Source: Bidens hawaiensis (lineage: Eukaryota; Streptophyta; Magnoliopsida; Asterales; Asteraceae). From it: DNA of 64,000 nt. Positions 33,945-43,127 of this stretch are shown here, in pieces. The position numbers and the translations under genes are program-made. The notes under the pieces are model-generated. The model saw only the letters and a list, made by a program, of their open reading frames with translations. It was not told where the DNA came from and searched no databases. Every line of letters starts with the position of its first letter. Position 1 is the first letter of the stretch. The stretch spans positions 248,001 to 312,000 of the forward strand of contig JAIQDT010000190.1 of the NCBI GenBank assembly GCA_021521415.1. The letters run 5' to 3'.

Positions 33945-36900
33945 GAACAGTTGAACAGGGCTGCCAACAATCTTTGGATTGTAGATAGCGGCTGTTCCCG
34001 GCACATGACAGGCAACAAACACTTGTTGCAAGACTTAAAACCTGTTCAGGGAGCAAGAGTTAGTTTTGCTGGTGAGAGCGGAGGAAGGATTACCGGTAGA
34101 GGAACTGTGTCGAATGGGAGAATGACACTTGAGAATGTAAACTTTGTGGAGGAGTTAAAGCACAATTTGCTGAGTGTGTCGCAGATTTGTGATAAAGATT
34201 ACGCTGTCCATTTCACGAAGAATGAAGCGATAGTATTGAAGCCTGGTTTTCAGATACCAGACGAATGGATAGTAATGAAAGCTCCACGTGAAACGAATAC
34301 ATATGTGATGGACATGAGGTCTACTGAAATGGCCACCGGAGAATCTTGTTTAATGACAAAAGCAAGCGAATCAGAATCAGAATTGTGGCACAAGAGAATG
34401 GGACACATTCATCTTCGGAAGATGAACTTCATTGTCAAAAATGGGCTTGTGATGGGCGTTCCCTTAAAAAGTTTTAACTTTGAAGACAAATGCATAGCCT
34501 GCAAGAAGGGAAAACAACACAAGAAATCCCATCTCACCAAGAAGATCAATTCAATTGCCGGTACTCTAGAACTACTTCATATGGATCTCTTCGGTCCCGT
34601 GAATGTAAAAAGTCTTGGTGGTACTTCTTACTGCTTGGTGATAACTGATGACTACTCGCGATACTCGTGGGTATATTTTCTGAAAACGAAAGACGAGACG
34701 GCTCAGATGGTGAAGAATCTAATTACAAAAGTTGAGAATGTCATGAGTAAATCAGTTAAATTCATCAGAAGTGACAATGGGACAGAGTTCAAGAACTTTG
34801 AAATGGAAATCTTCTGTCTTCAGAAGGGAATTGAACATCAATACAGCGCTCCGTATACTCCGCAACAGAATGGAGTGGCTGAAAGGAAGAACCGAACGTT
34901 AATTGAAGGAGCCAGAACTATGCTGGTAGACTCGAAGCTTCCTGTGATGTTCTGGGCTGAAGCAGTTGCTACAGCCTGCTATGTTCTGAATAGGGTGTTA
35001 ACCGTTAAGAGACTTGGAAAAACTTGTTACGAGCTTATGCACGGAAGGAAGCCCAACTTGTGCGGTCTTGAACCATTTGGGTCTCCTTGTTCGATTTTGA
35101 AGACTAATTCGAAATTTGGTGAAGTAGACGATGAGGGAATCCTAGTAGGTTATGTTGTTGGGACTCCCAACAGACGGGTCTTCAATACGTCGACTTGCAA
35201 GGTGGAGGTGGTTTGTAACACCGACATTACTAGTTACCAACCGCCAAAACCAAGCAATGGACCTGCTGAGCTTTTCGACTATGTTAAACTTTTTAAGTCG
35301 TTTAACGTACCTGATTTGGAAATTTCTGAAGAAGACGAAAGAGCTGTGACGAAGATGATACTTGATGAGGAAGAGAATCTATTGCAACATCAGATGTTTG
35401 AGAAATCTCAACCTTCCACATCAAACCCTATCGATACCCCTGCGGCCTCAACTGAAGAAGAATTTATTAATCCTTTTCACTCTCAACCTGAAACAATCAT
35501 AGATGAGATCTCTTCAAACTTGGAAGACAATTTACATGTCGGTGCTGTTCCGACCACGAGAATTCACAAAGATCACCCATTGGAGAATATTATAGGTGAT
35601 GTGTCCTCCGGTGTACAAACCAGAAGTAGCTTGAGTGAGCACACCTGTGTTTATACAAGCATTAAGGAAAAGGGTATACTGAACGAATGTTTGTACTCCT
35701 GCTTTATAAGCCAAATTGAACCAAAGAATTATCAAATGGCTTTAAAGGACAGCTCGTGGGTCGAAGCCATGCAAGAAGAGTTGGCTCAGTTCGAGAAAAT
35801 GGAAGTTTGGACTTTGGTTGAAAAACCAAGGAATGTGCATGCTATAGGCACAAAATGGGTGTTCAAGTGTAAGAGAGATGATAAGGGAATTATCGTAAGA
35901 AATAAGGCGAGGCTGGTTGTTAAAGGTTTTAATCAGCAAGAGGGTATTGATTACAATGAGGTGTTCGCTCCTGTTGCCCGGTTAGAAGCTATTCGATTGT
36001 TTTTGGCGTTTGCTGCATTTAAAAAGATGAAGGTATTTCAGTTGGATGTGAAGAGCGCGTTTCTAAACGGGAAAGTTGATGAGGTTGTGTATGTTGAGCA
36101 ACCTCCGGGTTTTCCTGACCCAGACTTTCCTGATCACGTATACAGGTTGAGCAAGGCGTTGTATGGGTTACATCAGGCACCTCGTGCCTGGTATTCAACG
36201 TTATCAGACTACTTGCTGGAAAATGGTTTTGAAAGGGGATTGTTCGACAGTACGTTGTTTGTGAAGAGAGAAGGATGTGACTTCCTACTGGTTCAAGTCT
36301 ACGTGGATGATATCATTTTTGCTGCATCAAGAGTATCCATGTGTCAGGATTTTGAGGCTGTCATGAAGAAACGATTCGAGATGAGTGCTATGGGTGAACT
36401 AACTTTCTTTCTAGGATTGCAGGTTGATCAGAAGAAGGACGGGATGTTCATTCATCAAACGAAGTACGTTCATGATGTGCTGAAAAGATTCAAGATGGAG
36501 GACAGTTCTCCATATGATACTCCAATCTGCGTCAATCACAAATTGGGTGCTGAATCAGATGGTGACGCAGATGTGGACCCAACTCTGTATCGGGCGATAA
36601 TAGGTTCTTTAATGTATTTAACTGCTTCTAGGCCTGATATAATGTTTGCTGTTTGTCTTTGTGCTCGTTTTCAGGCAAACCCAAAGGAATCTCACATGAA
36701 AGGTGTGAAGAGGATTTTGCGGTATCTCAGAGGCAAGCCGAAACTAGGGTTGTGGTACCCAAAGGGAGGAGACGTTGAACTGGTGGCATATACAGATTCT
36801 GATTTTGGGGGATGCAATCAGAGTCGGAAGTCAACAACAGGAGGCTGTCAGTTTCTTGGAGGAAGATTAGTTTCCTGGCAGTGCAAGAAACAGACATCAG

Positions 36901-37246
36901 TTGCAATTTCAACTGTGAAGCTGAATACATGGCAGCATCCAACTGCTGCTCTCAGGTTTTGTGGATTCAGCAACAATTGCGCGACTATGGTCTGAATTTC
37001 TTACTCACTCCTATTTTAATTGATAACACTGCCGCCATCTCAGTAATTAACAATCCCGTGAAGCACAGTAAAACTAAGCATATTGACATTCGTCATCACT
37101 TCATACGGGATTGTGCTGAGAAGAAACTGATCAAGATCGAAAAGGTTGATACACTGGAAAACTTTGCTGATTTGTTTACAAAAGCGTTTGATAAATCCAG
37201 ATTTCAAAACCTAATTGAGCTGAACGGGATGATCAATCCCGAGTAA
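33945..37246 (+). pseudogene. Copia Pol, element A (one frameshift in RNase H)
   Basis: Protease ([13 protein letters not shown], near 33985), GAG-pre-integrase zinc finger (LWHKRMGH ... [10 protein letters not shown]), integrase with D (HMDLFGP), D (SDNGTEF) and E (NGVAERKNR), reverse transcriptase ([15 protein letters not shown] near 36300) and RNase H (TDSDFGGC). The frame is open from 33858 and is -1 to gag; no canonical slippery heptamer is seen in the overlap. Compared with C, one base is missing at about 36914, so the frame shifts and ends at 36995. The remainder ([22 protein letters not shown]) continues in another frame to 37246. RNase H would be truncated, which should block completion of reverse transcription unless supplied in trans. 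Confidence 0.93.
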
Positions 37247-37262
37247 CCATGTCTTTGTGTGT

Positions 37263-37301
<39 letters not shown>

Positions 37302-38588
37302 TCATTATTGCTTAAAATTAGTCGGTTACCTCAGTTTGATGGGCATATCCTCGGATATGTTTTGGTCCTCGTTTCGACTTAGAGAATGAGGATCGCCATT
37401 AACCGGAAGACTGAAAGTCACCGGGGCAGTTATGACGTGTGTTCTTTCAGTTGCTGAAAATTAGTCGGTCATTCTTAGTAAGAAGGACACATTCTTGTAT
37501 GTGGTCGGTCCAGTTGATCCATTGGATCCTCAGGATTGCCGTTTACCTGAAGACGTTGACGTGATCGGGGCGATTGAAATCAAAAATTTTATCGGGAAAT
37601 GAAATTACTTTTCAAGTCTAATACTTCGTAAGAAGTTCTTTGCTGTGTTTAACAGAAAATTGATCCAACCTTGGAAAATGATATATATACTGATTGTGTG
37701 TGCTTAACTAGTGAAGTTAGTAAGCTTAAAAGGCCTTAGATCAGTCATTGTATGTCATGGTAATTTTTATGGTGCGTAAAAGTGTATGTGATATTAACTT
37801 AAATTACTCGATTTTACGTAGAAACTCCTTAAGAGTTTTGAATGTCTTCATACATATCTTTCCGAATGATAGGCAGAAAAGCGACTACCCAGTCATACAC
37901 GAGCCCGTGAGTGTTCTGATTCCCGTAATGAAAGCATTTCAAGACACTGCAGTGATCCAGATTCGGGACTTGCAGTAGTTTAGTACTCCGAAGTCTATAA
38001 GTATGTTCGTTTAAAAAAAAAAAAATGTATATTTTTTTAGTACTTATGAGACATAGTAACAATCAAGACTTCTCAATTCTGGAGTAAGAAGAGAACGGGA
38101 AGCAGACAACGAGTATATACAAGTTAATCAGACACTATGGGTCGAAGTCAATTCGGGGTGACTTGGGTATAGCCAAATACGCTTTGAGAATAGATAGAAG
38201 GCTTCATTATCTTTGAGTTGTTGCCTACTTAAAATTTTGAGCTTAACTGAACCTTAATCCGTATCACAGAAACGATGAAAACCATTTAAGTTATTTACAT
38301 GCTTACAACCTGTTTCTCTATGTCATAATACAGCTAAACACGGATCCAAGTGACAGTCACATAGTTAGTATGATTCCTGTTGGGATCTTGTCTAAAACGT
38401 AGTGGTCCCTGACTAGACTGAAATTTGATCCCTTATTTCGTTAAAATTTTATAAGTTTTTCTATTTTTGTAGTTATATTAATTTATCGTTGGTTACTGGG
38501 TCTTGATCATATTTGTTTAACTCTTTTTGGAAACTTCTAATGTTAAGTGCAAGATTCTTCAAACTTAAAGGGCTGATTTTGAAATTAC
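37247..38588 (+). other. Inter-ORF spacer of A with twin 119-bp units and conserved blocks
   Basis: The pol stop is followed 20 bases later by a 31-A tract (37267-37297). Two related 119-bp units follow (37314-37432 and 37457-37575). Each starts AAAATTAGTCGGT, holds a small hairpin such as CATATCCTCGGATATG, and ends AGGAT-GCC-TTACC ... GGGGC. Blocks at 37800-37910 (GACTACCCAGTCATACAC) and 38138-38215 (TTCGGGGTGACTTGG) follow, with others to about 38450. All have counterparts, in order, in G on the other strand. A second A tract is at 38013-38025. I see no convincing coding. Confidence 0.75.
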
Positions 38589-38682
38589 GGGCGAAGTTGT
38601 TGAATTCGGCGAAGTTGTGCTTAACTTCGCCTAGGCGAAGTTAAGCGTAACTTCGCCTGAACAGAATCTGCCCTATATAAGG
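38589..38682 (+). promoter_or_regulatory. Candidate internal promoter, element A
   Basis: A cluster of GGCGAAGTT motifs in both orientations (38589-38660) is followed by TATATAAGG at 38674-38682. This is the arrangement seen in the U3 of this family's LTR. It corresponds to 47826-47917 in C. Confidence 0.5.
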
Positions 38683-38880
38683 ACTTTTAAATCTGGAACA
38701 GTACCATATATTTCAAAATTCCGGCGAACATAATAATCAAAAACCAAATTATCCGGCGATCTTGTTTACTTTTCGATTTCGATCTTTGTTTCCAGTTTCT
38801 AGTGTTTATTGACGGTATGTGTGGTCAATATCGTTCCCAAACTTAGTCGTTCGTTATAGTTTTACCCGGCTCGAGAATGT

Positions 38881-39369
38881 GAAGTAAAAGATTTAGCCAG
38901 ATTGGGATTGATAAACAGAAGTGAAGACAACATGGCTAGAATCATTGCGAAGATCGTGTGGAAAGAGTGCGTTAAAGAGAAAAAGTTTGAGCTACTGAAA
39001 CCACAAAAGGGGAAACTTGTCGAAGACAAGGATAGAGGTCTGAGAGTTGATGGAAAACCTTGGATGGTCATGAAATACAAACCGATCCGGTGCCTTAAAG
39101 AAGTACCGATGAAGTTCATGCCCAAGGACGTGCTCAAAGATCTAAAATGGTGGTACGTGGATTGTGAGACAGCTGAGGCGGTAATGGAAGATGAGGATGA
39201 ACAAGAAGTACTTCGGGTTTACGACCCGATGCATCTTGTTAATCTATCGCAGGCTGATCTGAAAGTGCTCAACGAGAAGAAGATCTTCTACATTCCTGCT
39301 TGGAAGGATCAAGCTAGGAAATATCAACGGGTGGTGTCGGTATGTGTTAGAGAAGGGGCGCATGCGTAG
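38881..39369 (+). pseudogene. C-terminal remnant of the extra ORF, element A
   Basis: Only the last 162 codons remain, aligned with C at 50967-51455 (VKDLARLGLINR ... YIPAWKDQARKYQ, ending AHA). Upstream, the leader homologous to C 47940-48100 is joined directly to coding DNA, so about 2.9 kb is missing at a junction with at most two bases of microhomology (CTCGAGA|ATG). No in-frame start except internal Met codons is left. Confidence 0.9.
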
Positions 39370-39423
39370 AGATGCGAGATTACAAGACTCAAGATTTGAA
39401 GATCAAGATATGAAGCTACTGCC

Positions 39424-39434
39424 AAGGGGGAGTC
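39424..39434 (+). other. Polypurine tract, element A
   Basis: AAGGGGGAGTC directly before the 3' LTR; identical in C at 51510-51520. Confidence 0.88.
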
Positions 39435-39864
39435 TGTTGGTACATGTGTGTCAGTAGTTCATAGTCTAGCATTTGTAATCGAGTCTGTAATGCAATTATG
39501 TTTTGATTATGTTTATATTTGTAACACGCGAAGTTGTCAACAAGTTCGCTCTGGCGAACTTGTTGAATCAGCGAAGTTATTGACAACTTCGCCTATGGCG
39601 AAGTTGTCATGTTTATATACTGTTTCAGCCGAAACAGTTAGTGTTGGTCGTTTAGGGTTTTCGTTTCAGCTGTTCACTTCGTGTGTTACGTGTCATTGTC
39701 TGTAATAGTGACCTCGGGTCACGTGTTTGTTATCAATATAACGTGTTTGGTTTATCGCTTGTGTGTTCGATCTCTACATACTCTACACTCGTATCTACCT
39801 ACGCAGGGATTCCGCACCTGTGTTGTTAGCGACATCCCGTGTACGATCCGTCCAGGAACCTACA
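39435..39864 (+). repeat. 3' LTR of element A
   Basis: 430 bp with two differences from the 5' LTR. AGCAG duplication follows. The 85-aa frame at 39448 is an LTR by-product, also present in the 5' LTR. Confidence 0.96.
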
Positions 39865-41270
39865 AGCAGACTTGTGTTGCTTTCCCTTTTGACATGAATC
39901 ACAGTGATCATCAAGCTTAAATTCTCTTGTAGGTAAGCCAATCACATGTTCACCCTTGACCAGTTTATTCATGTTCTTTAAGTTTACATGACACAATTTC
40001 CTGTGCCATAATTTTGATTCATTTTCAGTGGCTTTGGAAACAAAACATGCACCACCTCTTGAAATGGCTTCTTTCATATTTAACTCTTATAAGTTGCCAT
40101 TTCTTGGTGCCATCATCATAATCATCTCAGGTGGAATCACAAATTCAGGTTTTAAGATGAAGCAATGAGAATCATCAAAACTAACTTTGTAACCTTTATC
40201 ACACATCTGTGATATGCTCAGAAGATTGTATTGAAGTCCCTAACATGAAACACATTAACAAATGACACCTTTCCATTTGTTAAGATTCCTTTTCCCACAA
40301 TCTTTCCACCATTTTCATCACTCCCAAAGGCAACAGGACCTTCATATTTCTCTTTATAGTTCACAAGAGACCTCTTGTCACATGTCATGTGCCTAGAACA
40401 ACCACTATCCATATACCATATATCATTCAATGGAGTGGCCTGTTCCTGCACAAAGAGAAATTTGATTAGTTAAGTGATGAAGTTCAAGCTTCATCAACTT
40501 GCAACTCATCAGTGTCATTTTCAGTGGTAGCTTGGGAAGTGAGTGTTGTAGGTTTAGGATCTGCATGAGTGATCTCCAGATTATCAGAATTGTCAGTTTC
40601 ATATCCACATTCTCTTTGCTGTTTTAACAGGTGAAACTGAACTTTGAGGCTCAACTGAGTTAGTGACATTCTCTTTCAAGACATAGTCCTTTGTTTCTGA
40701 GTAGTCTCTTACATCAGCCACAGCTTCAATTTTAGTTTCTTCTTTAGGTTTCCAAGTGAAACCTTGTGGTTCATATCCATGTTTCATCAAGAACTTCTCA
40801 TCACCAGTAAGTTCAGTTGATTTCATTCTCTGATAAGTATCTTTTCTTCTTGTCTTTTCACTGTTTGATGACCCTTAAGAGTCATCAGACTTAACTGATT
40901 GAATGTCTTGATTAATCTTCAATGACTGATTTTTCTTCTTTGTCATCTTCTTGTGCTTCTGTGGTGACTTACTTCTTCCTACATACTCAGTCACTTGTTT
41001 CTTTCCTTTGATTTCAGCATTCTCTTCATTACTTGTCTTCTTTCCACACAGATTTCCTTTTCCCAAATACATTTCATACTTCTTTTTGTACAGAACAAAG
41101 TCTTGACCATACATTTTTCCATCTGGTACATGAAATGGTTTGAGTTTGAATCTCTCATGGCATGAATCTGTGTGGTGACCATATTCATCACACCTTTTGC
41201 ACCAAACCTTGCCTTTGAAAACTTCATGTTCTTTTGGTTTCTTGAATCTTTCACTTGGCTTAGGTGTATT
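39865..41270 (-). pseudogene. Gag end and protease region of element B (between A and C)
   Basis: Minus-strand B sequence continuing from the other side of A. It has the second Cys/His cluster region (CDEYGHH-like, near 41180), a Lys-rich linker, the gag end near 40490, the protease ([13 protein letters not shown], near 40410) and the GAG-pre-integrase finger (LWHRKLCHVN, CDSCQKGKQHK, near 39900-40010). Frames change near 40250, 40600 and 40870. A candidate 3' splice site, TTTGTGCAG|GAACA, ends at 40446. Residues on both sides of each nested insertion match across the duplicated 5-mers. Confidence 0.88.
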
Positions 41271-41838
41271 TGTTGGTGCATTTTGTGACCGTCGCTATGC
41301 AATTCAGACCAGCGGAACGCCACAGGCGAAGTTAGCACAACTTCGCCTTAGGCGAAGTTAGAACAACTTCGCCAACGGCGAAGTTGTAACAACTTCTGCC
41401 TTAGGCGAAGTTATCACAACTTCGCCATAGGCGAAGTTATGAACAACTTCGCCTACTGGCCCAAGCCCAAGCCCGAGAAGATGTTTTGTCTATATATATG
41501 TGTGTCTTGTTTAGGTTTTGTATCTAGAAATCAGTGTGTGTTTGAGCAGCTTGTTTATTGAGAGAGAGTAAGAGACTAGGAGAGTCGTGTGAGACGACCC
41601 GAGGTAGAGCTCACCTCGGGTCAGTCGTGTTTTCTGTTTTTGTTACGGTATGTAACGTGATTATTTTATATATGAATCTGCAGATTTGTTTATCCCGTTC
41701 TAGTATTTGTTTGTGTATTTGATCGTGTACGTGTTTGTGTTATTCGTCTGTACACCATAAACGAGTCTAGGAGGATTCCGCACTCCTAGACCTCGTGCGG
41801 ATCTCGTATCGATCGGCGACGCCCCGGGGGGACCTACA
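41271..41838 (+). repeat. 5' LTR of C, D-type
   Basis: Ends TGTTGGTGCATTTTG and GACCTACA. The R/U5 part from about 41750, including the GATTCCGCACTCC and TCGATCGGCGACGCC motifs, is almost identical to D. It contains four to five tandem palindromic AACTTCGCC/GGCGAAGTT units (about 41325-41455), then TATATATATG near 41491. Confidence 0.93.
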
Positions 41839-41840
41839 AG

Positions 41841-41852
41841 TGGTATCAGAGC
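41841..41852 (+). other. Primer binding site, element C
   Basis: TGGTATCAGAGC; only four bases separate it from the ATG of the truncated gag. Confidence 0.93.
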
Positions 41853-41856
41853 AAAC

Positions 41857-43107
41857 ATGGCTGAGTCTGAAGCTGAAGAATGTGAGAAGGTTGAAGAAAT
41901 TGAGAAAACAAATGAAGAAGAAACCGCTTTCATGGCAAATGACAAAGATAATCGCTCCGAGGTAAGTCCTACAACTATTTGTACTAGTTGTGAGAATTTG
42001 TCTGAGCAACTTAAAACAATAACTGATCAGTATGTCCATTTAGATGCTGACTTTAAAACTATCAAAGAAGATCACCATTTTACAAAAGCAAGAGAAACAA
42101 GTTATAAAATTAAAATAAAAGCATGTGAAAAAGACATTCAAAGCTTAAAGCTTAAACTTGCTGAGAAAATTAAAATAATTGATCTTAGTTATGAAGTTTT
42201 GGAAGAAAAAACTAAAGTGATTGCTGATCGGGATAAACAGATTGCTGACCACCAGGTAAAGGTGGTGGAACTGAACCGCAAACTTGAGCAGTTCAGGAAT
42301 TCCTCGGCCATCCTTGATCACCTCGTGAGTGATCCAGGTACCTCTGCAAAGAGGGGAGGAATCGGATATCACGAAGTTCCACCACCCTTTAACCACAATT
42401 ATACTTATAATCCAAGTGTTCAGAAATCTGTTGATTTCGAAGTTCCTCAGACAACTACTATCAAAATTACTAGTGTCGAACCAAGTGTTAGCTGTGGCGA
42501 AACAAGTTCGCCTGTTTCTAGTGTGAATATTTCTGTATCAAGTCCAGTCTCATCAGATTCGGATATGTTGTCCGAATCTGGTCAGACAAAAGAGAAGGTA
42601 GGTTTACCCACCAATGGAGATAAAAATGAAGTTTCTAAAAAGAGTTCTCCACTCAATCCGTACGTCCCACCTTATGTGAGACGAACGGCTGGTAACACTG
42701 CCTCTACATCCAAACCAACATTTGACAAGAAAATGGAGAGTAGATGTTGCTTTAGATGTAACAAGTTAGGACATCTAGTTGCAGATTGTCCTTTGAAACC
42801 GAGATTTAGAGATGTGAAGCCAAATAAAAATGAGAATAAGCGTCATTTTGTTCCTGCTAAAAATGAAAACTTTAAAAAATGCCAAAATGTAACGAATTCA
42901 AATTTTCATAAAAACCAACCTCATTTTTACAACCAAACCACAAGAAATAACACTTTCTATTCTCAAAGGTTTGGAAGGCATTACACTCAATCTGCAGGGA
43001 GATTCCCTAACAGGACGTACAGAAATTATCCTGATGCTAACTTGAGAAAGCCAGGATACGGGATGTATCGATCCAAGACCAATTGGTCTTGGGTCCCAAG
43101 ATTCTAA
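41857..43107 (+). CDS. N-terminally truncated Gag, element C (416 aa)
   Basis: Matches the C-terminal half of A's Gag from MAESE onward: acidic start, coiled coil, one zinc knuckle ([14 protein letters not shown]) and a basic Asn/Tyr-rich tail. The UBN2 domain and the first zinc knuckle are absent. The deletion joins PBS to gag at GAGCAA, a short homology shared with A. If the conserved donor at 41961/41962 is used, only the first 35 codons would precede pol, giving a nearly Gag-free Pol. The stop again lies in CTAAC. Confidence 0.85.
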   Translation: MAESEAEECEKVEEIEKTNEEETAFMANDKDNRSEVSPTTICTSCENLSEQLKTITDQYVHLDADFKTIKEDHHFTKARETSYKIKIKACEKDIQSLKLKLAEKIKIIDLSYEVLEEKTKVIADRDKQIADHQVKVVELNRKLEQFRNSSAILDHLVSDPGTSAKRGGIGYHEVPPPFNHNYTYNPSVQKSVDFEVPQTTTIKITSVEPSVSCGETSSPVSSVNISVSSPVSSDSDMLSESGQTKEKVGLPTNGDKNEVSKKSSPLNPYVPPYVRRTAGNTASTSKPTFDKKMESRCCFRCNKLGHLVADCPLKPRFRDVKPNKNENKRHFVPAKNENFKKCQNVTNSNFHKNQPHFYNQTTRNNTFYSQRFGRHYTQSAGRFPNRTYRNYPDANLRKPGYGMYRSKTNWSWVPRF

Positions 43108-43127
43108 CTCTTTGTTTTATGGTGCAG
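41962..43127 (+). promoter_or_regulatory. Candidate gag-pol intron, element C (1166 bp)
   Basis: GAG|GTAAGT donor and CTAAC ... GGTGCAG|GAACAG acceptor. In frame on both sides and identical in length to the one in A. Confidence 0.55.

Larger units (their letters stand above)
30312..39864 (+). mobile_element. Copia element A (family 1), recent insertion
   Basis: A 9553 bp element with LTRs at 30312-30741 and 39435-39864. They are both 430 bp and differ at only two sites by eye (near 30428/39551 and 30634/39757). Flanking AGCAG duplications are at 30307-30311 and 39865-39869. At the usual plant LTR rate of 1.3e-8 per site per year, this is roughly 0.2 million years. Gag is intact, pol has one frameshift, and the extra ORF is reduced to its C-terminus by a deletion of about 2.9 kb relative to C. 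Confidence 0.96.
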
